Shown one piece after another: positions 1-13,300 of a stretch of DNA of 64,000 nucleotides (position 1 is its first letter; the number at the start of each line of letters is the position of its first letter). The notes under the pieces are model-generated. The model saw only the letters and a program-made list of their open reading frames with translations. It searched no databases and was not told the origin of the DNA. Source of the DNA: Paralichthys olivaceus (Eukaryota; Chordata; Actinopteri; Pleuronectiformes; Paralichthyidae); NCBI RefSeq assembly GCF_024713975.1, contig NC_091108.1, positions 1,284,501-1,348,500 of the forward strand, in the 5' to 3' direction. A program made the position numbers and the translations under genes.

Positions 1-3000
1 ACAGAGCAGGAGATCAGAGAGATGCACGACGAGCAGGCCAACCCCCAGAATGCTGTGGTGAGCACCGGCCCCGGGTGGTTTCATGTTGAGAAATAAAATA
101 AATATTATATTTAAGCAAATATTCTCGAATGAAATAAGCATATTTTACAAATGATAGCAAATATTCAGTATTACAAATCCAAAAACCATTCGAACCATCA
201 CTGTTTCTGAAACTCTCTCTCTCTCGCTCTCTCTCGCTCTCTCTTCAGGGGACGTTGGATGTGGGGATGATCGATTCAGTTTGTGCGTCAGATAATCCAG
301 AGAGGTGAGGACCGACATCGAATCATCGTATGTCTTGAAGTTTTCCGTGCATCATCTGAAAAGTGTCAGCCAGATACAGCGTTTGCTGCTGCCATTATTT
401 AAGTCCACTTTTAGTTTCATGGTCATATTGCAACAACAAAGTTTCACTGTGCAGCCGAAAATAAAAGCTGCTGTAAAATCTAAGACCCCGTTCAGGCCTG
501 GTATCAACAGCCACACACGCACACACACACATTGCCATCGTACACATCTGTGTCACAGTGGGAGAAAACATTTGGTCAAACTCAAATCACGTCCATGTTT
601 ATTGCACAAAGAGCAGGAAGTGAGATCCGATCACAAGTGGTCGACTGGTGAACAGAGGTCTCAAGATGGATGTTAATACCAGGTCTCTGATTTTATTCTC
701 ACCATCCTTTCTCCACCTTCACAGGTCAAACTCCTTTGTCATGATCACAGCCAACCGCGTGCTACACTGCAACGCCGACACGCCCGAGGAGATGCACCAC
801 TGGATCACGCTGCTGCAGCGCTCCAAAGGAGACACCCGAGTGGACGGGCAGGAGTTCATCATCCGAGGTGATGGGGGAATCACTTTTAGTTTTTGACATT
901 CTCTTGACAGAGAAGAAAAAGAAGCATCCTCATGTGACTCCTTTTCTCCCCCCAGGCTGGTTGCACAAAGAGATGAAGAACAGCACCAAAGTGTCCCTGA
1001 AACTGAAGAAGCGCTGGTTCCTGCTCACCCACAATTCCCTGGACTACTATAAGAGCTCTGAGCGCAACGCCCTGAAGCTGGGAACGCTGGTGCTGAACAG
1101 CCTCTGCTCCGTGGTTCAGCCGGACGAGAAGGTGTTCAAAGAGACCGGTAAGAAATGGAAGAGTCGCAGGCAGAATCAGGTCGGATCTGATGTGTTGTTT
1201 AATCATCCCTCTCTCGCATCTCGTCGCTTCCTCTCAGGATACTTGAGCGTGATCGTGTACGGCCGCAAACACTCGTACCGTCTCTACTGCAAGCTGCTGA
1301 GCGAGGCCACGCGCTGGGCCAACGCCATCCAGAACGTCATTGACACCAAAGCTCCCATCGACACGCCGACACAGCAGCTCATCCAGGACATCAAGGTAGG
1401 AAGCTCCTCGGCAGAACGCTGATGGAGACTCGATGAACGAAGATATAGATTTGTTTTTTCCAATGTGGGATAATGTAGGATCATTCTAAAGACTGTTAAC
1501 AAATCACAAGTGAACAAGATACAGTCACACTCATGTTGATTCAGATGAAACTAACAGTGTGCTCAGACGCTGACTCTGAAATTCAGGCTCTGAAAACTGC
1601 TCTGCTCTCTGCAGGAGAACTGTCTGAACTCAGAGGTGGTGGAGCAGATCTACAAGAGGAACCCCATCCTTCGCTACAGCCACCACCCGCTGCACTCGCC
1701 TCTGCTGCCGCTGCCCTATGGAGACATCCACGTCACCGGTGAGTCACAGTTACAGAGAAGAGTCAGGGCGGAGGAACCGGCTTCCTGGATCACTCAAATA
1801 TCCGCAAATACTGGTGTCAGTCACCTCATGAAGACTCCAACACAGAGGATTATTGGCATTTTCCTCCTCATCTAAATATATATTAAGAAAGATCGGTTTC
1901 ATCCACTAACTATGACACATTAAATTGCCACAACCGTGTGACAATGAATGCAAAAGTCCATTCTCTTCCAACATCTCTGAAATTAAATCCATCAGATCTG
2001 GTTCAGATTCAGATTTCGGACTGAAAAGCACAGGATCATGAAGAGGAGGTGAAATGTACATACCATGAATGTCAAGACGATTTTCACGATCAACATGTGT
2101 TGAAATGTGATGTATTAATTTTAATAGAGAATTTATTAGACAATATGGACAACAAGTAGTTCACAGTGTACAAACAGTTGGATCCCACTCTAATGGATTT
2201 TGGTGACACTGCCTGAAGCGACACCGACAGAAGTTTCAGGTGAAACGTGGCACATGCAGCTACATGATGACCATCGCTAACCTCGTCCCTTCATCCCCCG
2301 TTCAGCTCAACGACACAGAAACTACACAACGCTCCAGGACGAAGCCCTCAAGGTGTTCAGCTCTCTGCAGCACTTGGAGGGGGTGGCCGACCCCGTGCCC
2401 ATCATCCAGGGCATTCTGCAGACGGGCCAGGAGCTCAAACAGCTGCGGGACGAGCTGTACTGTCAGCTGGTGAAGCAGACGACACGAGCGCCGCAGCCGG
2501 GAAGCCCCGGTAACCTCTGCAGCTGGAAGATCCTGGCCTGCATGTCCTGCACCTTCGTCCCAACCAGGAGCATCCTCAGATACCTCAAGTTCCACCTGAA
2601 GAGGTACTGACATGTGCACAGACAGATGAGGACAGTTTGTGTGACCAAAATGGATTCAGAAATGAATCTGTGGGTATTGTTTCTTATTCTTGCTTAATTT
2701 TTTGAATCTTTGGCACCAACAATCTCCACATCTCTCTAGGACTCGAGAGCTCCTCCCCGGCTCGGAGATGGATCGTTACGCCGCCTTCGCCCTAGAGTCC
2801 TTGAGAAGGACTCGAGCCAGGGAGAACGTCCCGTCGCAGGAGGAGATCCGCTCCATTGTGGCACGACAGGACATGAGCACCACCGTTCACTGCCACGGTG
2901 GAGGCTCCTGCAAGATCACCATCAACTCACACACGACGGCCGGAGAGGTGGGTGACACTGGGACCCGTGCGGAGTAAAGTGTTCGGCACATGGTGCATTG

Positions 3001-4963
3001 TGGTGAGGCTGGAAGCAACAGAGAATTTAGATCCTGCTGTGTGTGTATGTGTGTGTGTGTGTGCGTGCGTCAGGTGGTGGAGAAGCTGATCCGCGGCCTG
3101 GATATGGAAGACAGCAGGAACATGTTTGCTCTGTTCGAACACAACGACACCATAGAGAAAGCCATCGAGAGCCGCACAGTGGTGGCTGACGTCCTCGCCA
3201 AGTTTGAAACGTAAGTGTGCGAGTGTGTGTGCGAGTGTGTGTGCGAGTGTGTGTGCGTTCTTTTGAGTGTTGTCCGTTATTAACTCGCTCTCTGGCCTCC
3301 AGGCGATCAGAGATTCCAGACGAAAACAACACTGGCTGGAAGTTTTACTTCAAGCTCTACTGCTTCTTGGACACGGACAATGTTCCCAGAGACAGCGTGG
3401 AGTTCGCCTTCATGTTTGAACAGGTGAGACGAAGCTGCCGGCCAATCACTTCACTGCCGTGCAGAGCTGACTGACAGATGATCTATGGAAGCTGTCCGAT
3501 GATTATTGTGTAGAATTCACACTAATGTCTGTCATCTGACTGTGAACTAAATAAGAAACTGATCAAACTAAAAATCTATTTTGATTCAGTTTTCCATAAT
3601 TTTGTTTAAGCAGTTTTATTTGTATCACAAATCGAGAAATGTTGCTCAACAGCCGCTCGACTTCAGACAGTTGTGTCTCTGAACGCTGGGAAGTGTAACA
3701 GTAGCTTTGGTTTAAGAAGTTCTGTGTCTGCTGTCTACAGGCCCATGAAGCCGTCATCCGTGGTCGGTATCCGGCCCCTGAGGAGACTCTTCAGTTCCTG
3801 GCTGCCCTGAGACTTCAGTACCTCCTGAGAGATCACAGCTCCCAGGCTAACGTTCCAGAAATGTCCCAGGTGTTCCCCATGGCGCGATTACGGGCCCGGG
3901 TGCAGAACTCGGCCAAGACATTTGCCCCAGGCACCGGCTCGGTGGCCGACCGCTCGGGCACAACGGAGAGGAAACGCTCGAGCTTCCTGGAGGGAACACT
4001 GAGGCGGAGCTTCAGGAGCGGCTCGGTGAGTCGGCAAAAGCTGGAGGAGGAGAACAGCCTGGAGGCCTGGATGAGGGAGGAGGCGGCGGCGGTGAGAACC
4101 AGTGTGATGGACAAGTGGAAGAAACTGCAGGGGATGAACCAGGAGCAAGCCATGGTGAAATACATGACGCTGGTGAAGGAGTGGCAGGGATACGGGTCCA
4201 CGCTGTTCAACGTCGAGGTGAGTGGAAATCATTCCATAGGACTTTTTATCATCAAAACGCAGCTGTGGCGAGTTTGGAGCCAATTCTGAGTAAACGCTTG
4301 GGAAAGTCTCCATTAGATTGGATGAGTCCAAAGCTGCGTCAATCTCCCTGTCGTCTTTAGCAGCCAGACCTCAGTGTGCTCTATCTCGTTTCAGTGTCGG
4401 GACGGATCGTTCCCCTGCGACCTGTGGTTGGGTGTGAGCCGAGAGGCCATATCAGTGTACAAACGGGGGGAGCCGTGGCCTCTGGAGGTTTTCCCATATG
4501 AACAGATTCTCTCCTTCGGCGCCCCGCTGCCCAATGCATACAAGATCGCCGTGGAGGGCCGAGAGCTGGTCTTCGAAACCCAAATGGTTCGTACAACAAA
4601 TGCTCCTTCAAAACTTTTGGTTTTTCTTGACGTTGACATTATGCGAATTTTTTTAAAGAATAATATCAAAACAGTCAGATCATTTTTCAGTCGTCCAAAT
4701 GCTCATATTCACATTTTCAAAGTTCAAACTACAAACGAGCTCCGCACAAATTGACTAAACCATCGCGACCGAGTCAAAACTATCAACTCTGTAGAAATCT
4801 AAAAGATCAGGAAATGAAACACCACAAATGTTGCTCCTCCTCCCCTCTGCAGGTCATGGACATTGCCAAGCTGATGAAGGCCTACATCAGCATGATCGTC
4901 AAGAAGCGCTACAGCAACTGTCAGTCCGTCAGCAGCCACGGCAGCCAGTGCAGCGCCTGGTGA
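1..4963 (+). CDS. myo10: Unconventional myosin-X, C-terminal tail (partial, 13 exons)
   Basis: Motor that moves cargo to filopodial tips; the tail binds PIP3, microtubules and integrins. Only the tail is in the window; motor, IQ and coiled-coil exons lie to the left. Coding exons: 1-57, 249-304, 725-867, 956-1147, 1238-1395, 1615-1738, 2306-2603, 2740-2947, 3074-3210, 3303-3423, 3741-4217, 4395-4586, 4853-4963. All junctions are GT/AG and the phases join into 757 codons ending in TGA at 4961-4963. The order is the end of one PH domain (NRVLHCNADTPEEMHHWI), a second PH domain (WLHKEMKNSTKVSLKLKKRW), MyTH4 (YKRNPILRYSHHPLHSPLLP; ELYCQLVKQT) and FERM (SCKITINSHTTAGEVVEKLI; WKFYFKLYCFLDTDNVP), ending MKAYISMIVKKRYSNCQS. 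Identity with vertebrate MYO10 is clear from these stretches. Whether this is one of two teleost myo10 copies cannot be told. Confidence 0.96.
3039..3073 (+). repeat. (TG)n tract forming the 3' splice site of a myo10 intron
   Basis: An almost pure TG repeat, broken by TATG and TGCG units, runs straight into the acceptor CAG at 3071-3073. The usual pyrimidine tract is missing. The intron is only 126 bp (2948-3073). The downstream exon (3074-3210) encodes part of the FERM domain. Confidence 0.9.
3214..3258 (+). repeat. Short GT-rich minisatellite at a myo10 donor site
   Basis: Immediately after the GTAAGT donor at 3211 there are about three copies of a 12-bp GCGAGTGTGTGT unit. They fill nearly half of a 92-bp intron (3211-3302). 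Confidence 0.85.
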
Positions 4964-7630
4964 AGTCTGCCCTTTGATTCCTGACCTTATGGCTGTGTGC
5001 CGGAGCACCGCAGAAGGGCCGAGCGCGGCTGCCGCTGGGCCACGTGTGGATGCTCGTCCTTAGCGTTGGTGAAAGAGCAGCTTGTACATTAGACTCTGTG
5101 AATGCTGAAGACAAACCCCAATGCTCTTAATGTTAACTCCCTCAAATGATCGTTTTGACTGGTCACATTCCAAAACACCACATCGCCACACCCGACAGAT
5201 CAGAACCTTGAAAGAAGGACGGTTAGAAAACCGTTTCAAAATGGAAGGAACAACGACCAAAGCCTTTTAGGAGAATTTCCCTGATTTGCCAAAAAGCAAG
5301 AAACAACTGGAAAACACAGATTTCTAATGCAGGCAAAATGCTCACAGCACAAGAAGCAGTCATCGTGCAGAACTTAAACTGGAATCAAACCTGCAGCTAT
5401 TAGAATCACGTGTCAACGTTTGTAGTAAATCTTTCAGTTTGAAGGAGTTGAGATTTTCTAAAGCTTGCACTCAAATAGATTTACTCTGCTTGTGCTCAAA
5501 GTGTGTATTTGCACTCAGATATTTTGTTGCCTGGGCAGATTTCCTGCGCTCCAGCTTCAGCTCTTCCTCATGCGCTGCTGCCCTCCCCGGCTTTATTATA
5601 ACACATCGCAAGAAAAGCTAACGCACCCACAACGAGGGCGGGGCAGTTTCTTTCATCATCCCGACACCTGGCATTCTGTCGGTTCTTCTATTTGACAGAC
5701 TTAAAATAAATCCGAGAGCAGAGAGTCAGAGGAGACACGTATCGAGCACACAGAAGCAGCATGAACGTGAAGATGGAGTGAGTCTGAGTGCAAGCACATA
5801 GATTGAGCTCAAGCAGCGGCTGTGTGAGCAGGGTTTTAAGGAAAATTATGACAAAATCTGAACGTGAAATCAAAAAGTCCCGCTCTCCAACTTAAAGAGC
5901 ACACTCTTGAATAGAAGGAAAACAAAAATCTGTTGGTCTAATATAAATCAAATATAAATATACAAGAAATTCCACTTCTCCAACACCAAAGAAATCAGTT
6001 TAAATTTAACAGGACGTTGTTTTCTCATCAGTTCAACATTTCAAAATGTGGTCGTGTCTCGTTTGGGAATAAGCTCCTTTCTACCTGATGCTAACATGAC
6101 TATGGCACAACAAGGACTGTTGGGGGGGGGGTTGTTATCGGGGGTTTTGTGTGTGTCTCTGTGTGTTTGTGTGTCTGTGTGTGAGAGAGCTGTGTCGACA
6201 GGCTGTTTGAATGTGAAAAAAACGAAAGCAGAGAGCCTTCACACCGTTTCCTCTGCTTTGAAAACTCTGGGACTGGACGTCTATATTTTTCTCAATGTCT
6301 CCAGGATGATCTGTTCACTGTAAATAATTTGCGGCTCTTGTCTCAGAACATTTCCACTTTGAGGTCGGCTGTTGTGATGGATTGAAGTTGAGATACGAAG
6401 GTCACACAAGTGCCTGTTCAAACTAAAGCAGGATGAACGCCAATCAGATCTTGTCATATCGGCCAGAGGCTGGAGAAGGTGCTGCCACGGCTCCTGCAAC
6501 TACCAATGCACCTGTTCACTGCAAAATCTGTCGAAACCAAGCAAATCATTCGAGGCAGATTTTAAAATCCTCTTTTATTATTTCAAGAAACTTTGACAGA
6601 ATCGAGAGGCAGAGAACGCCAAGACCTAGTTCATCGGATCAGTCGCTACAACCGCTTCGTTACGACCCAGCTTCAGCTTCGGTTTGTCTTCGTTTGGGAC
6701 TTCACTCTGGGAGAATTGATTTGCAGCCAGAGTTCACATCCAACAAATATACAACAAAAACGACTAAATCAATAGAAATTAAGGAGAAGGCAAGAAAAAG
6801 CAGAGTTGTAGATTTTCAAATTAAGATAAAACTAAATGAAAAATAAAACATACTCTTCTCAACCGAGTCACCACACTTCCTCAAAATGTGAATTAAATCT
6901 AGTCCAATAGAAAATCACCATTGTGTCAGATAGATGTCTGATGTTTGTCAGCCTCTGCTGGCAGCAAGTTGGAACTACAACAACACAAACATCCCCTTTT
7001 AAACTACAGACGCCTGAGACACATGTGAGACTTTAGATTCACCAAATTCATAGGAATTCATGACAGGACAGGGATTTTTTTTTCTGTCATGTCAGAATAA
7101 CATGGTTTTAAATATTTTAAAATTTCTGATGTCGCATCTTCAACGGAACCTGTCCTCATCATTTTCGCTGAGTTCCCATGGATAACAGTTATTGTGCCTT
7201 TTAAAGCTCCTCGGTCTCACACGAGACCCTGAATGACTTGTTCAGGTGGACAGTTTGCAGTGTAACGTTCCTTCAACATTTCACTGGAGCTCCGCGGGCG
7301 GCAGATCCATCCAAAGACGCGTGTGCAGGTTAATTCCACGGTGCCTTGTTGTATATTGTGTACACTTACTTTACGTTCTATGTGTGGTTTCCATTTATTT
7401 GGTATAATGTGCAATGTTATATATATATATATATTATATAATCACGTGGCTGTACATTTTATACTTCTGTTGTTTTTCCTGAATGATTTTCTCTTGTTTC
7501 TTAACGACCATCCGACAGACAGTGGATCTTAGTCCGGTGTCTGTTATAAAATTTAAAAAAAAATCTGTACGAGTTGTTTTGCGTATTGAAAGGATGATTC
7601 TAACAATAAATGGTTGCATATTTGATTCAA
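4964..7630 (+). other. myo10: myo10 3' untranslated region (inferred)
   Basis: No other gene is seen after the myo10 stop. AATAAA hexamers occur at 5705-5710, 6842-6847 and 7605-7610. The last is followed by GT-rich sequence, as expected downstream of a cleavage site. A 3'UTR of about 2.6 kb fits the long MYO10 3'UTRs of other vertebrates, but the true end is inferred. A G-run (from about 6121) followed by a GT-rich stretch to about 6185, and an AT repeat at about 7413-7443, lie inside it. Confidence 0.55.
7605..7610 (+). terminator. Candidate distal poly(A) signal of myo10
   Basis: Canonical AATAAA with GT-rich sequence in the next 50 bases. It is the last such hexamer before the repeat fragment at 7.87 kb. 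Confidence 0.5.
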
Positions 7631-7869
7631 AGGTGTATTCAGTTAGGTTTTCTCTTTGCCTCACTGTTGTCCCACAGACTGAATTATCTGCAGCAGTTTT
7701 ATTGGGTGAGATCAAACTCAGGACAAAACATTTACCAGAAACTCTTCACAATTAGACTTTCCTCTATTCCTGTTCATAGTTCCATCCATTCAGCTATTTC
7801 CACTTCTGTACACTGCTCACATTAAACACAGAACATTTCCTGAGGGAAACCTCCAGAGGGTTTCTCAGG

Positions 7870-8035
7870 GGGAGGTTTCTGAATCGCTCTTAGTCTGGCC
7901 CCTCCCCTGGGACCACTTTGCCTTGGGAGACCCTACCAGGGGCCACGGCCCCGGACAACACAGCCCCCAGGATCACCGGGTCACCCAAACCCCTCCACCA
8001 CGGTAAGGTGGCGATTCACGGAGGGGAGTTACACA
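7870..8035. mobile_element. Dispersed-repeat fragment, probably non-LTR retrotransposon derived
   Basis: A GC-rich block unlike its AT-rich surroundings, with phrases such as GGGACCACTTTGCCTTGGGA and CCTCCACCACGGTAAGGTGG. I recall these from repeated elements in many fish genomes. Family and orientation are uncertain; no coding part is present. Confidence 0.4.
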
Positions 8036-9416
8036 AGGGTGGATTTCAATTAAAGAACAATTTCTAAGTCATTTCTAGCTACTGAATATTAATAAATACA
8101 CAAGAGATGTATAATAAGAAAAAACGACGCTAAACAAAACTATTGTCTACTGACTTGTGTGGAGAATGTTTGATTTGGTTCAGACTCTACGTGATCTTTC
8201 CTGTAGATTTCAAAAAGCTTAGTTAAGGAATGATACTGAGAAACGTAGAGAACGAAAATAACTGAATGTCATTTTCATCACGTTGGTTAGAAAAGACTGG
8301 AACTTGAAATTAGCCAGTTTGTCTGTTTCAGTCGAAATGAGTTAAACTGGTTTACGGGAGCCTCGCTGAGCGCTTAATGAAATTCTGCTGCGTAAATAAA
8401 CTGTTGCCACCACAAGACGAGACAGAAGGAGTGAAAAATTAAATCTCAACCAAAAATAGCTGCTTCCTAAAACTGCTGGAGGATTAAAGAACTGCACTCA
8501 CCCACACTAGATCTTCTTCTCTTCCGTCTCTGGGTTTCCACGGCAGGAACCAGGGTCTTAATAAAGCTAGGGGCAAATATTTTTACCCCTTGATTGAGGG
8601 GGGGGGGGGCTTCTGGGTGGGGCTTGCAGCATTAAACACACCTGATTGGTTGAGTATTTGATTAGCCAACACTTTTAAAAAGAGATTATGGATCCGCAAT
8701 AGAATGCAAGGACCCCTAGAGGACATTCAGGGGGAAGCAGCAGAATGTCGGTGAAGAGCCCTCGCACTCGTCATGACGCTGCAGTCGGTCAGTGAAGCTT
8801 CCCTGCAGCACAGTCCGTCAGGTCAACTGCACATGTAGATAAACAACACTGCTCTCCATGTATACAAATATTATTTATACATTACATCCATGTTACATTC
8901 AAAAGAAAATAGAAATACAGCCAACAGCAAAAGTCACATTCAAGTCGTTTCTGTGCTGCACATTGCAACGTCGACCCCCAGCCTCCTAAGGCACCAAACA
9001 AAATCCAATGACACACACCCCAAAACTACACAGGGCTCCTGGAAGCTCAACAGAGGGGACAGGTCAAAACAACGTGTTCAACTGTATTTACACAAGTCAT
9101 CGGAGGATCGATCCTGTGTAGCAGCAAACACAGTTGTTGAAACGCCAGCATATACAGACAGTGGGAGATAAGACATGAAACATCGCGGGTAGAACCTCTT
9201 CCTGACATCAGGGGTTTCTCTTGTGCTCAATCTGCCTCATGAACTGAATCCTGAACGCTCGTTGGTCAAAGAGTCGCTGGAAAATTCAGCGGGTTCTTCT
9301 AAATGATTCCTACGAAGGAAAATCCTGTGACAGAAGGTTCCAGACGTGTTTGTACGAAGAGTTACCTGATGTTTTTTAATGTAAACCAACAAATGATCAG
9401 AATTTCATGTCAGTTT

Positions 9417-9565
9417 GGCTTCTGACCACAGACTGTAAACAAAGATGGAGGACAGGACGGCTCCCTACAGGTGAAGTCATCTAAACCGCCCCCTGGTGGC
9501 TGTAGTGTATCATACACCTTGTGTCCTCCATGTTAGAAGATGGGACATGGACCGAATTAAAAAGT
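9417..9565. mobile_element. Dispersed-repeat-like segment (MITE type)
   Basis: Contains CGCCCCCTGGTGGCTGTAGT and CTCCATGTTAGAAGATGGGA followed by CATGGACC. A related string (GTGTTAGCAGCCGGGACGTG, then GACC) recurs at about 57.74-57.81 kb, so this is a repeated sequence within the window. Ends were not resolved. Confidence 0.5.
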
Positions 9566-10311
9566 CACATGTTTCTCAAAGACGATCACATTGATGTTTG
9601 TTCAAGTTTTCACATTTGGTCTGAATTAGTTATTTGATGATATGTAAAAGGGGGTAAAACTTCATGATTGACAGCTGAGACTGACTCGTGATTGGTCGAG
9701 CATCAACCCCACCCCACCCCCGCGCTGCAAATTATCTCAAAACGATTCCAAAGAGAACAGAGCCTAAATTCTGAGTTAATGAAAAATTGCGTTTATATTT
9801 ATATTGGAAATTAGTCACCATTTTTCTCCTTGGTGCCAAATTACATTTCTTTCAAGCGATGGTCCAATAAAATCACTGTTGAATCAATTCCTTTCCTTCA
9901 TACTCAGCACACATCAGCCTTACTGCTGAGTTCATCTGAACAAGAAGTGCATGAGCATGGATGCTATGAATCAACCGAACTCCTAAACCTAAATTTGAGG
10001 GATGTGGACACTGACCGTGCACAGTATCCATTAACTCTCACGTGGCTACACCGTCGTGACATGTGATTGACAGGTTGGTGACCCCGTCGTTCCTACGTGA
10101 CATGAACATTGAGCCAATGGAAGAATATTTTTACTCAGGATTAAACCACATGTGGGTTCATTTAACTGTTGAGATAGTTTTGAGGACCGGCCCCAGAGCA
10201 AACTGCTTTAATGCTTCAGGAAATCATGTAGCATCACAGAGAATACAGAAATGAAATCCCAGCAAAGCTCAGATTGTTACAACCAAGGTTGAACCATCAG
10301 AATTTTTCTTC

Positions 10312-13300
10312 CTACACCGATGTGACACGAATGACGACCTCTCCTGAGTCACCGTCCTGGCTGAGGTTGTTTCGCGGCACGAAGCCAGGACAGAATGGGG
10401 CCAAACAGAGGCAGGTCCATGGCTGTGGCCCCAGCTGGGTGGAGTGTAAGGGGCCATTGGGGCCAAAGGTGGCCAGGGGCAACCAGAGCGTCCTGGGGGC
10501 CAATGAGGAATGACCGGTGCTCATCTCCTCCATGTCCTTTGCCTTATCATAACCCTGGACGTCCCAGTGGAGGTTAACGGCTCGCCAGCGCATGAAGACG
10601 TTGTACACTGCTGCCCCCTCATGGACAATCAAGCCTGCAACAATGACAGAAAATAACACTTTAAAGAAAACTGTTGAAAACATTACGCATCTTAGAAATG
10701 GTCCCTTCCACGCTCCAGGCCACATTCAGTATCAGGTAGAGTCATTTATTTTCTTCTTCCACCTCAGTTCCCTCACACAACAGGTTTCATGCAAAGTCCT
10801 CGGCTCCTGATTCTCATGTTAAAGTGAAACAAAACGGCGGCTGGTTCCCTGGTCAAAATCCCTTTGTTTCACATTTCATTTTATAATTGACCTCAGGGGA
10901 CGGTTGTCTGGTGTCAGCTGCATTAATCCTTCCCATCCTCACCTACGCAGACCAGGTCCATGAAGCCGTACATGCCATAGCAGATCTGGAAGAGGACGTC
11001 TCGGCGCTGCCAGATGGCCTGCGGGCTGAGAGCCGACCACAGCAGCCAGGAGATGCTGGCCACCAAAAAGAGGGAACCCAGGAACACGGCGATGATCTGC
11101 ACCTTCTCCACCAGGGTGATGGTGATAGACTGCCACTGCAGACAGAGAAGACAGAGAGTACATGAAACGGACTGAAAACAAACGTCTTTGTCTGTAAACG
11201 CACGTGAAGCTTTAATCCAGAGCAACAGGAACACCACATATATCTGAGACTGTGATCGTCGCCTCAGACAAAACTCGGTTCACGAGCTGAGGTCTTCAGA
11301 TGACTCTGTGATCGAGATTCTTTTATTTGATCGAGAAAGATGAAAGTCAGCTCGACACAACTGCAGACGACACCAAATAAAGACAAATAGAAATACCACA
11401 CTGCGGTTATATGGGTAACAGTACGAATAACATCCTTCATTGTAACAACTGGTCAAAATATGAAAACGGTGCATTAAGGACTATTCTCATATTATTATTT
11501 CTTTTTAATGACAACTTTATTTTTGTATTATTACGACTTTATTCTCGTAAAACCACATCAACCAGATCTGGGCGTGTTAGATGGAGCATGAAACAATGAG
11601 CACACAGTTCCACACAGTCCTGAGCACCTGCCACATGTCTGACTGAATCTCCAGAAAGGAGAAGAAGGAGGCAAAGAGGAGGTGGAAAGAGGAGAATGTG
11701 AAGCAGGACAGAACAGGTGTCGGATTAAGAGAAGAAGAAAGTGCAGCACAAACTTAATAAACGAACTGCGAAACAGAAAATTGTTGATGGTGACGTGCTC
11801 GATTCAGAGGAAAATAACTTGTGCTGAGCATCTTTGTGTGTTTGTTCAATCTGCCAGTGACTCAAGTTCCATCTGGAGCGAACAGACCTGAATGTTCCTC
11901 CAGAGAATCACGTCTGTTCAGCTTTGAAGGACTGAAGAAATCCGAGCAGAGGCCTGACGAGGAGATGCAAACTCTCAGCCGGTGGAAAAAGATTTTTTGC
12001 TGCTCTGATTTTTTAAAAAAGGCAGAAGGTAGAATAACGTGAATACCTGCTTCATCGCATTCTTCCCACAATGCAGCCTGACTGAGGTTTTCATCGGACA
12101 CTGCCTGTTAAATGCTCACATCCTTCAAACTGAGATTATCCGTGTGCTCAGATTACGGGATGATTGAGGCAGTTTAGTGTTTTTAAGAACAGATTGTTCA
12201 CAGCTTGAATTTCACCATTTAAGCACAGTAATATTTCAGCTCGAGCTGTTCCTTTAAGTATCGTTGTTGGTGAAGTTTTAACGGTCACAATGTGAACCTG
12301 TGTCGTCTGCTTGTTTCTCCATGATAACAGAGAAGAGCTTCTTCAATATTTAGGTTCTGAACTTGAGTTTAAGTGATACAGTTGTGACAGACGCTGCTTT
12401 TTCCAGCGTCTCTGAGTATATCACAGTTCCACAGTCTCTAAACCCGCTCACAGTGCTGGAGGTGTGCTGTCCCTACCTGAGGCTGTCCAAGTACACACGT
12501 GGACCCACAACACAAATATAAGGAAAGAAAAAACTAACTGCTGCACGCTGTAATACCTGCCACGGTCTCTTCATGTTGATGGCGATGACGTGGAAGCGAT
12601 AGCAGCAGAGCTCGCAGGTCCAGCAGCCCCGCTCGCTGATCCACTTCAGCAGGCAGTGCTGGTGAGTGTAACGCACTGAGCCGTCGCACCGGCATGGATT
12701 CAACAAGTCGCCCTGGAGACCAGAGAGAGGGCAGAGGTCATTATATAATAAAGAGATGACATTGATTTGATAAAAGCACTTTAAGACATTCACAAGTGGA
12801 AAATAACTGGAACTCTCAACGCACAACGTTGGAATCATACTCATGTCTCGGCTGGAGTTTCTATAAATTTGACCACTTCCTGTTGCACCAGTGACGGCTT
12901 GAACCTCGGGATCCTTCCAGGAACAGGAGGAAACAGCAGGAAACACAGACGTGTGTGTGTGTGTTTCCTATCATTTCAAAAGTGACTTTGGTCTTTTCTT
13001 CCAGCTGGTCATTCGTCAAACGAAAACACACGACTTGTTCACCACAGGACTTTGGCAGCATCGCTCAGATCAATGATCATCTCTCCAAGCTACACTCATG
13101 GATGTTAACGGCAGGCTGCAGCAGGACATTAATCATTGAAGACACATATTTGTGCTTCTGTTTTTTCTCCTTCTTCTTCCTCCTCCAGAAGCCATTACTG
13201 TAGCTTTGACCTGCCGGCCGAGCTGTGAGTGGCATATTAATAGTATATTAAGGTCAGTGGTCAGGGAGCTCATTTTTCATCATGTCATGAAAACCTTGTG

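Larger units (their letters stand above)
7631..10311. other. Intergenic region between myo10 and marchf11 (tail to tail)
   Basis: No open frame here resembles a known protein. It holds a repeat fragment at 7.87-8.04 kb, a G-run near 8.6 kb and a dispersed-repeat-like segment near 9.45 kb. Because marchf11 ends at 10312 on the minus strand, its 3'UTR must occupy the right-hand part. No canonical AATAAA on that strand was found to fix its end. Confidence 0.6.
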
